NCBI GenBank assembly: GCA_018873245.2
Contig: JAEMBT020000007.1
Span: 496,001 to 560,000, forward strand
Reading direction: 5' to 3'
Length of the DNA stretch: 64,000 bases
DNA from: Archegozetes longisetosus
Taxonomy: Eukaryota > Arthropoda > Arachnida > Sarcoptiformes > Trhypochthoniidae
Below the pieces are notes generated by a model. That model worked only from the letters and a program-made list of their open reading frames with translations, was not told where the DNA came from and did not search any database. Shown piece after piece: positions 1 to 12,370 of this stretch. Each line of letters opens with the position of its first letter. Position 1 is the first letter of the stretch. Position numbers and translations under genes: made by a program.

Positions 1-102
1 TTTGTTCAGTTTTTGGTAAAGTCTCGCAGATTTTGTCCAGATTTCGGTTAACTCAAATGAATAAACATTTTTCAATTGTTTATTTAGAGTTTAACTATTG
101 AA

Positions 103-2973
103 ATGGAGCACAAGCCACAAGCGCCACCTACAATGGAACCACCTCCGCCATACAGTGGACCTCCTGGAGTCCATCATGTGCCCCCTCAGCCCGGGTTCAT
201 ACCCGGACAACCAGCCGCTACTGTATATCCCGCACAACCAGGTATTGAACAATGAAATAGCTAAATAAGAGATAATTGAAAATATGATGTTCGCAAAGTC
301 TCAGCCATTTGTAGATTCTTCAACAATTAGCTTTTTCGAGTGCACTTTCAGTTAAGTCATTAATTATGCGATAGATTTTATCAATACTAGCAAATGAGAG
401 AAACAATCTTTCCGAACATGTATGCTATTCGCTCATTGTGTCGAAGCCTTTCTATCATTCATATAGCAATCGGTTGTTAGGTTTCCACTGATTCTTTTTA
501 TGTAATCAATGAGTTTCACATATAATTAGGGGTGCGGTCTATCAAATAGTTATTTTTGATTTTTATCTGCTATCAAATATATTTTGTACTCAAATGAAAT
601 CTTGAGTTGTTTGAAACTTGTATAAAATTAGAGGACTTGATAATTGAAGCGAAATAAAGTTTGGCGATAATTGTCTATACTTTTATTACCCTTGAATTTT
701 ATTCGAAACAATTATCACTTTTATGATAACTTAATAATAAGAATAGTAAACTAGCTTTTTGTGCTTAGTCTTCAATCTAATTGTCATATTATGAAACATC
801 AATTTTTGCGTTACTTCATTACTAATCGTTGGCTAATTACCATTGATTAGAATTTTTCCTCTATTTGTCGATGAATCATATTTATGAAACTCGGTATCAG
901 TATTTCAATAATGACTAATAAATTTTGTCCGACTAGTGATTGATTTGATACAGAAGTCAGTAGAGATCAGATATAACTATAACTACACAGCTATGACATA
1001 AGCAGTAGACTACATGAAAGTCAGAATAGATTCCATGAGATCTTCAATTGCGAGCATAAGATCTGACATAAAGATCTAATGCAGAGTTTGTTCCACTTAT
1101 TCAACATTAATATATACTGCATTAATCATAGTCTGTCTGCTTATCGAAGCGTTAATAACTGTTACTGACATAAAAACCTAAACATTAAGTTTACTTTTCT
1201 TAACATTTGATTCGAAACATACGGTTTTGATTCCTTTAATAATAAACTAATTTTACCCAACCTTTAGATATGCTGTGATGTCAACAAAATTCATGTTTTA
1301 TTTATGGCAAAAAAATGTTTAAGAAAACACTTTTTCCTTTAGTTCTAATCTTGTTTGAAGTTAACTGTGCGAACCTCTAAGAAAAAGCGATTATTTTGAT
1401 CCTAACTTTTTTAGGCTATCAAAGCGGATATCCAATCGGACCATCGGTTGTGATCGGTGCCCCTCCCGGAAGTGGTCCAGGTCTGGGCCAGACTTTTACT
1501 AATAAAAATTGCTCGATATACTAATGACTTGAATGCATTGAATATTAACTATTTTGCCGTGATCCATTTGTGTTTAGCTCTTGTTTAAATACCTTGTGCA
1601 TGCTTTCAGTTTGATTTGGCAATCTAATCAAAATTTTGATCGACTACGTATTTAATTGATATGTGACAATAGTATTTGTTTTATGCAAATTGCGCAAATA
1701 ACATTTGCAGCAATTGCAACACTTATCAGCACTGTTTGTCGTTTTATGAATCATTTATGTGAACAGCTTGTCGATTAAATTAACAACTAGCGCTTAATTT
1801 CGTTAATAATATTGTTTAGCTAATAGTTTTCTCACTTTATAGTTTAGAAATGATAAATTAATTTCTGTTTTGATTTTGATGATCAGTGGCAGCTGCAGTG
1901 ATTGTCAACGTTCAAGGGTTCGGACCATATCCAATGCAAGTGACATGTTCTCACTGTAGCGCGCAGGTCATGACTGAAACTGTGGCCTCTCCTGGACTTC
2001 TCACTTGGCTTCTATCGGGAACTCTTTTTCTTGTCGGGTAAGTCTTCAAAAGACAATCACACGATAGGAACCTGAATGATTTACCTGAATTTTTCGTTAA
2101 TTATTGATAACTCTCTTCAAATAGTTGAGAGTTGGCGAGAAATTAAATCGAAAGTCTAGTTATATCTTACGTGAAAATACTTTTCAGTGTGAGTAACGAG
2201 TTTGCCCGCTATCAAACAGTAGTTTGATTGTTTCGGATTAAATGCAAGTTATGCGAATAAGAATGATATAAAACCGTGTACAAGTATTTCAAGTCATCTC
2301 ATTAAGTGTAAGGCATACAAAAGCCTTGACTATCTTCAAATTTATTGAGATTAAGATAATGATAATCTTAGTTATTGCTTTTGTTAATTAAACAGGTACT
2401 AGTAACAAAGTGTTGATTTCGAACTATGACAAGTTTAAAAATACTAGAATAATCGATAGAGAAACAATTTTCAAAATCAAAAATTATAAACTATAAAAGC
2501 ATAAAATATTTATGTAAATTTTGTTAATATTTAATAGATTTACTCTTTATAATGTTGAAGATTAGTAGCAGTTTTCTGTATAATATTGAGAAATGAAATA
2601 GAAAACATGAACAACTAAAAAACGACGTATAAACTTGAAATTTTTTGCATCACTTAAAATATTAGTCAAAGTCATAAATTTGCAGAACATTCATACGAAG
2701 CATTACAGCAATTCGGTGAACATATTCTGTAAAATTCTATACAAAATGAATAATAAATTTTATGCATAAAAGTAGCGCACATTTTATGAATAATTTATAG
2801 ACTTTTTGCGCTTATTTATTATTTAAACAACTTACGGAATCTCATATTTTCTTTTATGTATTAGGTGTTGGCTCGGCTGCTGTCTTATACCTTGTTGTAT
2901 ACCTGAATGTCAGGATATTGAGCATCGATGTCCTAATTGTAAGACTCATTTGGGTACTTATCGCAGACTCTAA
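103..2973 (+). CDS. LITAF: LITAF-domain membrane-associated protein, copy 1
   Basis: Four exons, 103-241, 1415-1480, 1887-2037 and 2865-2973, join with GT-AG borders and matching phases (1, 1, 2) into 154 residues. The N-terminal third is proline-rich and carries a PPPPY motif, the kind bound by NEDD4-family WW domains. The C-terminal half is a LITAF domain: a CSHC knuckle near residue 89, a hydrophobic cysteine-rich stretch (residues about 107-130) and a closing HRCPNC knuckle. In the family the two knuckles bind one zinc and the hydrophobic stretch inserts as a monotopic hairpin into late endosome/lysosome membranes. The start is the first ATG in frame and opens directly into the proline-rich tail. 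A paralogue with two identical intron phases lies on the opposite strand at 21.0-21.7 kb. The family is clear; the specific cellular role is not visible from sequence. Confidence 0.93.
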
Positions 2974-5026
2974 GCAAAGCTGAGGAAAAGTAATTTAATC
3001 TCGATGCGTTAACAATTAAAGCTCGTAAATTCTGTCGCAGTTTATGAAAAAAAAGTTTTATTGTCTATAACTAGATATCACTATAAAAATTTTCACCGAA
3101 TACATAAACACCTGACATGCCTTTGAAAATATTTGATTACTATATATTATACAAAATCGATAACTAAGACACAATTTTAAACAATCAATTTAACAGTTCG
3201 TTTAATGTAAAACATTTGTTCAATAACATATGAATATTTTAAGCCATTATGAATGACAGTCTTTTCAATGATTGCAAAGCTATATTAGTCACTTCAACCT
3301 GAAGTGAACTTTCAATTTTTAATTAAAAGGTGATCATTTTATTAACTGCATCGTAAGTGATGTCAGTTTGTTGATAGATTTGAAAATAGGGTCCAAAATA
3401 TTCATATGTTATGCAGTATAAAAATCATGTTAACTTTTATTTTTATTAGTGTAGTTATATTAAAAATATTGTTATACTTGTGTCCTACTTTTGTTTGTTT
3501 CAAATTTCATATATTTTCTCATTTGATTTAATCAGAAATGAAAATATTCTTTTCGAGCATTCCTATTTGATAATTGAGTCATTTTTTGTGAGAACTGGAT
3601 AAGTAACTGCTTTTATAACATCACTTATCCCGTTATTCTTAAAAAATTGAAATGTTTGAAGACTTTGAGTATTAGAACTGATTCTAAAGCAAAATTAATT
3701 TTCTCAAATTTTTATTAAACAGATAGATATATCTGATTTCTCCATGGGAGCAAAATTTTTTAATTAATGAAAAGGATATTTTGTTTCCTGTAAAAAATTT
3801 GAGACTTGTTATTAAACAAAATGTCATCAATTTTATCGTTTGAATTACCTTTCCTTTTGAGTTGTTCTTTAACTTATGAGTTAAACATACTCTGAAAGGA
3901 TACAAAATAGTCTCTTTTGCCAAACTGTAAGATATTTGTAAAATAGATGATTATCTCCGATTCAAGTCGGCTATAGTTATCTATCTAACTAATTTTTAGT
4001 ACTTATCCAATCATAACAATTATTACAATTACTATTGTTTTCAACCGAAAACTAAAAGTTATACCAAATTTCCTAAACATAAAATGTTGATATAAAAAAC
4101 ATTTGTAATTCAAATTTATTATTACTTTTTGAATGCAAGTTCTGCTGAGTTCTCATTTGCTTAAAAAGATAGTTCTTATTAAGAATTTAGTGCTAGTTAT
4201 CATATGTAAAGTATTATTTTGAAAAATAAAAATTGATTGTAGTCGAAGCTTATTGTTTTCAGTGGTCTATCGTTTAATTCACTTTCAAATCAGTTTGAAA
4301 ATTGTCTATAGATATCGAAAACTTATTTGTAAAAGAATTAGTTTTAATTATAGTGTTTACATTCAAATGTTTAAATAGGGTTTGAATAAATAGCGCCAAA
4401 CGGACGCATTTAGTATTTTTATTCTGAAGCGTCGTTCTCTAGCGAATGTTTTTTAATGCTTAAGGCAACGGCAAAATGAGTTAAGTGACAAAATCTAAAA
4501 CACTAAAATTCGAGTCTATGTGTAATGATTGTATTAATAAAGTTAAATGAACTCCATAATCAAACAATTGACATAAACACACGACCCCTCAAGCTTACAA
4601 TTTTGTCACTTTAGCCTCTTTAGTTACTTTATCTTTGAACTAAGCATTAAAAAGGGCATAAAAGGAGACGCTAAGCATTTTTAAAATAAAAATGTCCAAA
4701 TTGAAGATTTTTGGGCGTTAGTTGTACACTACTTCTTCAAATCTATATGAATAGACGTGAACCATTTATTCAAAATACTATTCATAGTAATGTAACTCCT
4801 GTTATAACTATATACCTTATAATTACAATTAGAATTATATATCATTTATCTTATACAATAAGATGATTACATAAGTCCAATATAATTCTTAACATTGCAA
4901 CCAAGTGAAATATTGATTTTGGCAAATTTATTTTTTCAATCGTTTATCACGAATAACATTGATTATAATAATACTACTTTCAGATAAGATACATAGGCAA
5001 CAAACGAACAGAGATATATGTTCAAC
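2974..5026. other. Gene-less stretch
   Basis: AT-rich sequence downstream of the first LITAF gene. I see no supported exon, transposase or RNA gene; the open frames here are short and have no recognisable content. Confidence 0.6.
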
Positions 5027-6087
5027 TGGGTTAACTGTCATTAAATTGGCCACGTGCTATAAAAATCAGATAAGACCATATTTCAGTAGTACTCGATGAG
5101 AGGAATCGAATGGCATCACTCACCAAACCCTACCCCCTTTCGTTACAGAGACACGCCGACTTAATTTGGCACCGTCCCTTATAGTCCACGCCCACAATAC
5201 GGGTGTCGTTTGAAAGCCCTCGGCGAGCATTTCACAGCGGTGTAGGCCACATTCTCCTAGGTCCATTAGTTAAAAAGTTATAGCCAACTTCTCGACATAG
5301 TGAACTTCTCGACATAGTGAACTTCTCGACGACTGTGATAGTGATTCAGAGTTGTAAAATTACATTAAAGCTGGCCGTGATGTGCATACGAGTGCAAGTG
5401 GAAGTGGTTTTTACTTAATTTTCTTAAGAATGGCTTAAGATTTTTATACGTCCATTATAAAGACGCACGTGCAAAATTTTAATTAAATATTTTATCCAGT
5501 CCAAAGATCAATGGTCTTTATCTCAGATGATTATAGTTGGATTTTACTGAAATTCAAGCTTTAGTAATATATGATAGTTTCCTCTGATGCAGGGTCGTTA
5601 CAAGTTCATAGCTTGAGTTGTTTGCCATGATTTTGGAGGGTTTGCAAATTCAAGTATTTTAATAAGATAGGTGGCGCTATAGTTACCACACATTATCAAA
5701 AAATTTGTCAAAAGCCATAGTATATGGAGAAAATTTCACATCAAAATTTTAATTGGTCGCAGAGATATAAATTTTTTCTAAACAAGATTTAAATGAAACA
5801 CCCTGTATATTATGTAAATAGTTTTTTGGCTATAACTTTTTAACTGATGGACATAGGAGGATGTGGTCTACGGCACTGTGAAATACTCGCCGAGGGCTTT
5901 CAAGCGACACCCGTATTGTGGGCGTGGACTATAAGGGGCGGTGTCACATTTAAGTGGGCTTGTATCTGTAACGAAAGGGGGTAGGGCTTGGTGGGTGATG
6001 CCATTCGATTCCTCTCATCGAGTACTACTGAAATATGGTCTTATCTGATTTTTATAACACGTGGCCAATTTAGTGACAGTTAACCCA
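5027..6087. mobile_element. Foldback element with about 260-bp terminal inverted repeats
   Basis: The arm 5027-5285 reads almost identically, reversed, at 5828-6087. Both outer ends read TGGGTTAACTGTCA-TAAATT and both inner ends read GGCTATAAC or its complement. The interior of about 540 bp has no transposase frame. It holds a short tandem repeat of ACTTCTCGACATAGTGA (about 5287-5330) and an ACACCCTGTATA-like string at 5800-5812. The arms differ by scattered substitutions, so the insertion is not brand new. I could not find a convincing target-site duplication. It looks like a non-autonomous foldback or long-TIR MITE whose mobilising enzyme is not encoded here. Confidence 0.88.
5287..5330. 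repeat. Short tandem repeat inside the foldback element
   Basis: A 17-bp unit, ACTTCTCGACATAGTGA, occurs twice in a row followed by a partial third copy, directly after the left arm of the foldback element. Confidence 0.8.
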
Positions 6088-6354
6088 ACACAAGGGAGAA
6101 TCACACGACTCAACTCATCATTTCTTACATCAGATGTTATATACAGTTGTACTGGGGTTTACATAACTGTTAGCACTGTTAGGTTGGGGTTAAAAAAATA
6201 TGATATACCTTTGCAGTGCTCACTACAGACTACAGTATATATGTTTAAAAAATATTCAAATATCCAAATATCTTCAAAGTTGTGTAATATAGCAAATATA
6301 AAATTATAATATAAATGTAAATTGACAATTAATTAGTAAGGAATATTATTATGA

Positions 6355-8725
6355 TCATGGTGCTTTCGTTACACTAAGACAAGTCCTTTGAACATAACAT
6401 CTCTCCTCTATTTTAACAAACATTTGTTTATTTCTATTTCCAAATAGATTTAATTTCCATTCAATATTATGCGACATTTTCTCACAACTCCTGAACCGAT
6501 ACTTACGTATGACTTCCACTAAACATAACTTAAGTTGCATTAAAGCCCAAACCTTTCCCAGACAACCCCGGGGTCCGGCACCAAATGGAAGTTTAGGGTA
6601 CTGATTGACCTCCCGGTCCATAAACCGCTCGGGTGTGAACTGAGTCGGGTTCAGGAAATACTCATCGCATATATTAATTGCTTGCGTCGGGATCTCAACT
6701 CTCGTTCCCTTATCTATAGTGAGGCCTATCTTACGGAAGGTATACTCACTATTGGACAGTCGTTTCAATGGCTCAGACGTTATGTATAGTCGTATGACTT
6801 CATTGATAACGGCGTCCATATATTTGAGTTTTGGGAGCACTTCAAAATAATCTGTAATATCATTGCCATCCCTGTCCTTAACGATACTTATAACTTCCTC
6901 GTAAAGCTTGTGCTGAACCCGTGGATTACGTGCCAATTCATAGGTTGTGGACAGTAGGATATTGGATGAGCTCTCAAAGCCTGCGTTCAAAAATATGGCG
7001 CAATTTTCTATGACTTCCTCTTTGGTTAGATATTTTCTTTCAAAACATGACTTTCCTCTAAATATGTTTTGAAAAATTAATTTAAAAATTTACGGAATAT
7101 TTTGTAATAATACCGTTATTATTATCAATGGATAGATTAATAAGTGTGTGAATAAAATACTGATTCCTTTCCTTAAGGTTAACCATTCCCGATGTCTTAT
7201 ACTCATTGATGACATTTTTACATAATTTTATACAAAACTCTTTGATGGACTCATCGATCGGTGATTTAATTGATAATAATTTAGCAAAAATTCCGGAAAA
7301 TATTTCCAATAATAAAAGTTTCCATTTGTTATAATTCAGGAATTTTTCATAATTTATGACAAATTCATCACTAATTTTATCGATTGAGTTAAGTTTTATA
7401 CGGAAAAAGCATCGGAGTATTGAATCGATTACAAACTTTTTATAATATTGTGAGATATCAATGACTTGACTATTACTTCGAGCACCGGTAGATAAGTCAT
7501 CAACTAATTGTTGCACACATTGTCTCATTATTGGACACAATTGCAGGACCCGTGTTGTGGATAATACCGAAGTCACTATAGATCTAACTCTCCGCCAATT
7601 ATTGTCTTCCAATGAAAATATTTTTTTACTCCAAAACGAGTTGATATCGAAAAATGAGTGTCTGTTTGGAAATATATTAAAATCCTTAACCATAACATCT
7701 TTGATGATATCCGGGTCTGTTATGTTAAGCACAGGTGTTGTTCCATAATATGTACTGAAAATTAATTTGAATAATTATTATTTGTATAGTATATTAGTAT
7801 ATTCAATAAGTTCGTGGAATCAAAGAAACCACTGAATTTTTCAGACTTTTCTCAGTAAATTATTCAAATATGCCCTAAATGATAATAATTGAACGGACCC
7901 ATCTTTTTCTACTAATTATCAAACAAATTTTAAAAATTCTCTTCTCCATTGAAAAAAAGAAGTAAACTGCAAGGGAGGGGACTTTTTGGACACAAGCTTT
8001 CGTCATTTGATTAAAACTGCTCATAACTTGATGCTGATCTCCCGTTAATATATTCACTATTGCTGCTTATTGTCTGATCTAGTTAATCAGGTCTTTTCTG
8101 ATGAGATTATCGGAGGTGGATTCGAAAACATCACCGTAAAATCCAAGCCTACAGTCGAAATCCTCTGAATGAGAGATCCAAGCAACCGGATCAGTCAATT
8201 AACTGAACATGTCAAAGTGTCAACTGGAAGATTGCATCGAGTTGTGTGCAATAACCTCGACATGGTGGAGGTTTGTGTTAAGTTTGCCAACATTTTTGTA
8301 ATTTTCTCTCATTCGAGAATTCATAAAAAGGAATGCATCAAATCTTCGACAAGTGGTAGAAACAGATGGATCAGGTCAATCATCATTATTTAGGTCATAT
8401 TTGAATAATTCACTGAGAAAAGTCTGTCCCCTCTATCATACCTATCCCTCTAATCCCTATACATACCCATAAACTTTGCCATATTTTTTCATCCATTTCC
8501 TCTCCAAAGAAAGGGTTGGTGTGAATATTATACTAATTAAATTACCAAATATTGGTATAGGTGTAGCACAGGGTATACCTCGTTTGGACCAATAATTATA
8601 TGTTTGTTTATATTGGCTATACTATAAAAATTGATAAATAAAAATATTTTTTAATGAATTAAAATTATTGATACTCACAAATAAATGTAGAAACATATAT
8701 AACTAATTAAGAAAAATAGCAACAT
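6355..8725 (-). CDS. Cytochrome P450 (CYP3-clan-like), four exons
   Basis: Exons (minus strand, coding order) 8725-8679, 8616-8467, 7754-7114 and 7055-6355 join in phase into 512 residues, the usual P450 length. Exon 1 is an N-terminal membrane anchor starting MLLFFLISY. Next come a proline-containing hinge (WSKRGIP..TPIPIFGNL), the C-helix WRRVR, the K-helix EVIR (ExxR), the PERF motif and the heme loop FGAGPRGCLG with its thiolate cysteine. The oxygen-activating I-helix reads NAGFESSSN, so serines stand where AGxDTT has threonines. The family carries out NADPH-dependent monooxygenation at the ER membrane, often in detoxification. The splice at 7114/7055 uses donor GTATTA and acceptor AGAG; this is the only combination that keeps frame. 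Intron 3 (7755-8466) hosts an inverted-repeat element. No disabling change was seen. Confidence 0.92.
7842..8426. mobile_element. Tc1/mariner-like MITE in the P450 intron
   Basis: The sequence starting CAGACTTTTCTCAGT at 7842 returns inverted at 8349-8426 with arms of about 78 bp and moderate divergence. The interior encodes a fragment on the plus strand (about 8130-8270) resembling the second helix-turn-helix of Tc1-like transposases (NP-like spacing, then VKVSTGRLHRVV), followed by stops. It sits wholly inside a P450 intron and does not touch the splice sites. The inverted arms are certain; the Tc1/mariner label rests on the short helix-turn-helix resemblance. Confidence 0.75.
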
Positions 8726-9580
8726 TTTAATTTATCAAATATCGATATTTAAAAATTGAAAATCGAGATTATATAGGGGGAAAAATTATGTAAATATATT
8801 TTTAAAATTTTAATATTTCATATTTACATTGAAATCTACCAGATGATAATCATATGGCGTTTGGAAATCATTATATTTTTAATACATAAATATAATAAGA
8901 ATTATATAACATTGAAATTTTATCAGATAAATAATTTTGATAATTAATTGCGAATGTAGCACTGATCTGTTCAGACATTCATTTAATATTGTATGTTAAA
9001 CACAAAAAATGCTGTATTTGAGAATTTAATTGCTAACATTGAATTTCTATAAGCTCGAAGCTTAAGCTCAGGCAAAACGAGCTTTTGCTCTACATTAATC
9101 TATACAATTAAAGATTAAGTTATCTTGTTTGTTAAAAATTTAAAATATTATCAAGCATGATAAAAGTAATATTACTGTTATATTCACGACATCATATCTG
9201 ACAAATAACCAGAGATAGCCAAGGTCTGGCTGCTCAAGGGAGGTATTAGGGGGATCTAGGCCCTAGATCTCAGGGGGGGTCCTAGGGAGGGTCATGATTT
9301 TTGCCCATCCTATTTTCAATTTCGTCGCTATAAAACTTGGCTGCTTTTTTACTTTAGGGGTTATTTTTAAGGGGTGTTTTGCCTATACCCCCTACCCTCT
9401 CCCATTGCCATTTCTACAAATAACATATTTTTGTATTTAATAATTAATATCTATTTATAATCTGGATAACATATTATATGACAAGTTACATTATACATTT
9501 TATATGTAATCATATAATATTAATTATTATATATATATACTTCCAAACTAAGTTAAAATATTTTTGCAAACATTTTTATT
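8726..9580. other. Divergent intergenic region with a G-rich patch
   Basis: This separates the P450 (leftward) from the methyltransferase pseudogene (rightward), so it should hold both promoters. A GC-richer island at about 9215-9410 stands out from the AT-rich surroundings and contains a near-palindrome, GATCTAGGCCCTAGATC. It looks like a fragment of a dispersed repeat. No gene seen. Confidence 0.5.
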
Positions 9581-10463
9581 ATGGAGTTTAATGACACAGA
9601 ATATATAAATTCATTGTTTATTTTTAAAGACCAGGCAATAAAATTGTTGAACAAAATAGTTGCCGAAAATCCCGATAAGTATATAAAACTATATAAATAT
9701 GCTGATTTCTATAGTTTAAATCATATATTAATTTATTAGGAAATATGCCACAATTGTAGACATAGGGTGCGGAACGGGAATTGTGACACAAATGTTGGCC
9801 CATAGGCTAAATGTTGACCACATTTATGGCATAGATATGGACAGTGAGGTCATTGAGTTTGCAAAACATAATCACAATGAGAGTAATATCCAATATATTA
9901 ATCAAGATATTAGTGTGGAATAGCATGAGTTGGCACCGGGATTACGGGCACTGTAGGGTAAGATATCATTGGTTTTCTCGAGTGCTTGTTTTCAATGGAT
10001 CGAAAATAAGAAAAATGCAATGGAAAATATTTACCGATTGCTTGAAAATGGCGGTAAAATATATGCAGATATTATGCAAATTCCAGATCTATTTGAAGGT
10101 TTTATGAAAATTTCTAAGAAGTTTACAAATTTACAGAATATTCCTACAAAAGTGCAACAAATGAATATTTGGAGCGATTTGTTCAATGAATTTAATTTAA
10201 AATTATTTCACAACAATTTATTCCCGAAAAAGCATTTAATAAGCGTAAGAATGTTCCTGTACTTATTTATAATATAATAAAATATTTATAATTATTATTA
10301 TAGATTTCATACCAATGTTGATGTGTTTATGGGCTAAATATTGTGTTGATTACATCAAAGTAAGGGATGAGGTACGACACCTAATATATGGACAGGTTGT
10401 ACAAAATATGCCGAAATTAATTGATGAAAAACTGGTGATGAGTATGTTAGGCATTCCCGTTGG
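9581..10463 (+). pseudogene. SAM-dependent methyltransferase pseudogene (JHAMT-like)
   Basis: Exon 1 (9581-9678) and exon 2 (9740-10244) join in phase and encode a class I methyltransferase. Visible are the SAM-binding glycine motif VDIGCGTGIVT, an acidic GIDMD strand end, a post-II region FSSACFQWIENK and a GGKIY turn. The layout matches the juvenile-hormone-acid-methyltransferase-like group of arthropods. Two in-frame TAG codons interrupt exon 2 near 9920 (likely from TGG) and 9955 (likely from GAG). A further homologous stretch (about 10304-10463, FIPMLMCLWAKY) follows an intron but in a phase that does not match. Homology stops where the hAT-type fragment begins. The gene is therefore broken by nonsense codons and an insertion. 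Substrate is not predictable. Confidence 0.8.
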
Positions 10464-10474
10464 AAAAGTATTTT

Positions 10475-11302
10475 TTTCATTCCAGTAATAAATAAATCTA
10501 ACTCATAATTATTATCTTTTATGGCACAACAAACTATATTTAATGCATGAGCTAAGCATGTAATATGATGGGCATTAGTGAAAGTTTGTTTTAAAGAATC
10601 GATAGCTTTTAACATATACTTTGCCTGATCTGTCACTATAAGCAAAACTTTTTCAAATTCAATATTTCCGTTCCATAATATATTGCAGGCCTTAATAAAT
10701 GATTGCGATACTGTTGAACTATTTGTTTCTTCAATTTCTTTGCAACACAATAACATTGGATTATGAGGACTTCCGTCCAGAATCCCAACAATTATATTAA
10801 TGATATATCGATTACACGAATCTGTTGTTTCGTCGATTATAAAATAAACAAAATTATCGCCAACTTTTCTCTTAATTTCTTCAATAGTTTCTTCATATAA
10901 ATGTGTAACACAATACTTTCGTAATGTGCTTTCATCCGGAATAGATTTACCACTAATTTCTTCGAGAAATCCTTTAAAAAGTGGATCATTTAATTTCTTT
11001 AAAGGGATGTTAGACCCAATTAACGCTTTCGCCAATTTTAGGTTAAATTGATTTTGTTTTGCAGATTTTTGTTCGGCTGATTTAAATGATTCGCTCAACA
11101 ACGATTGTTTTGATTTTAATAATAAAATTTGTTGATGTTTATTAGAGCCTACGTGTTGATCGACTCTATTTTTTACGTGTTTTCGATCAAATCTAATATT
11201 TTCTGAACATACTGTACAAATAATTTGATGGCCTTCTTTTTTAAATTCTTTCTTCCCTTTAATTGCATCACTAATTAATTGTGTTATTGTCTTTTTAGAC
11301 AT
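10475..11302 (-). pseudogene. hAT-type (CGBP1-like) transposase, 5' part only
   Basis: An open frame reads leftward from the ATG at 11302. It starts with a BED-type zinc finger (CTVC then H at spacing typical of DNA-binding BED fingers) around residues 29-56. It continues into an RNase-H-like core with FIIDETTD and LLIVTDQ, the blocks expected for the first two catalytic acids, and CLAHALNIV. Similarity to the relic at 18.1-19.5 kb ends at GMKKI near 10487. The C-terminal dimerisation domain is missing, and the remaining open frame runs into methyltransferase pseudogene sequence. This is a truncated copy; the retained part has no stop, so its capture as a host BED protein cannot be excluded. 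Confidence 0.8.
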
Positions 11303-12247
11303 TTTAATTTATTTAAGAATATGAGATAAACGAAAGTCAATGACATATTTTGTTCAATGAAATGATACTTTTGTTTATTTATTAATCTAATAGGGGGAGG
11401 AAAATGTAAAACCATATAATGAGTAACTTTTTGGTTATTTTATGTAAAGTATTTAAAAAGTTTGTCTATTAGGGAAGAAAATAGGCAATTAGGGAAAATA
11501 GGGAAATACAATGAAATTTGTTCGTTTTAGGGAAATTAGGGAAAATAAAGTGCGTCTAAAGTAGTCTTACTATCGGTAATAGTAATATTTATAAGCGTTC
11601 CCCTATCTTTAGAAGCAGCAAAAAATACAGGGATTTCCTTAAGAATCCGCTCTTTAATAATAACAAAATTTCAATCAAATCATTCAATTAGTTTGTTATT
11701 AATTTATAAAAATATTGATATTTTCATTAAATTATAAGCTTAAAATAGTTGCTAAACAACTTTAAAAGTTTATGAATATGCTTTACATTGCTTTCTATGG
11801 GATAATGAGAAGAAAGTATTAGTTATTTTTTCTTATAGAAGGCTTTAATATATGTACATGACTTGAATGTGTAATGATTTTTATTCAAAAAGAACCATCA
11901 AATTTGAGAAAACTATATTATATTATATATCGTTGGAGAGCATTTTAAATACTGATTTCAACAAAACTTGAATAGAAGTTCTGTGATGTCCGGTTCAAGA
12001 GTTAGAATGACCACTGGTCACTCTCTAAAATTGGCCACTGAACACTGCGATATGGATATCAAAATGAAGTATATTCAAAGACGAACCACACTAAAAAGGA
12101 ACTAAGTCTCGATCAGTTACCGTTTCCTAAATATGAATTTTTACCATTACAAGTATAGAAATTTTGTTTTGTGAATTTATTAATCATACTTCTGGTCATC
12201 GGGTTTTCTTGAAATTTTGCTATATAGAGTATAATATATCATAGGAT
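11303..12247. other. Gene-less AT-rich stretch
   Basis: Probably the 5' flank of the hAT fragment followed by anonymous sequence. A run of AGGGAAA-type motifs at about 11460-11560 may be the hAT subterminal region. A short palindrome, AATGACCACTGGTCACT, lies near 12007. No gene supported. Confidence 0.5.
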
Positions 12248-12370
12248 ATTTTAGAGGGTAAGAATGTGGTATGAGTCTCACCGTCTCAGAATCGCAATAG
12301 CAAAATATAGTAGTTTTATGTGACTTTCTGCAGTATTTTAGCTTAAATCCTTCTTCAAGTAATATGAATA

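Noticed and set aside
3684..3923. 79-codon leftward open frame
   Set aside because: Low complexity and Phe/Leu/Lys-rich, in gene-less AT-rich DNA; no family features or splice context.
6061..6309. 82-codon open frame at the right end of the foldback element
   Set aside because: Starts inside the inverted-repeat arm and runs into spacer; the left arm has no counterpart.
7092..7098. Alternative P450 donor at GTAAAT after TATTCC
   Set aside because: Leaves exon 3 in phase 0, which neither available acceptor can continue in frame; donor GTATTA at 7113 fits the AGAG acceptor.
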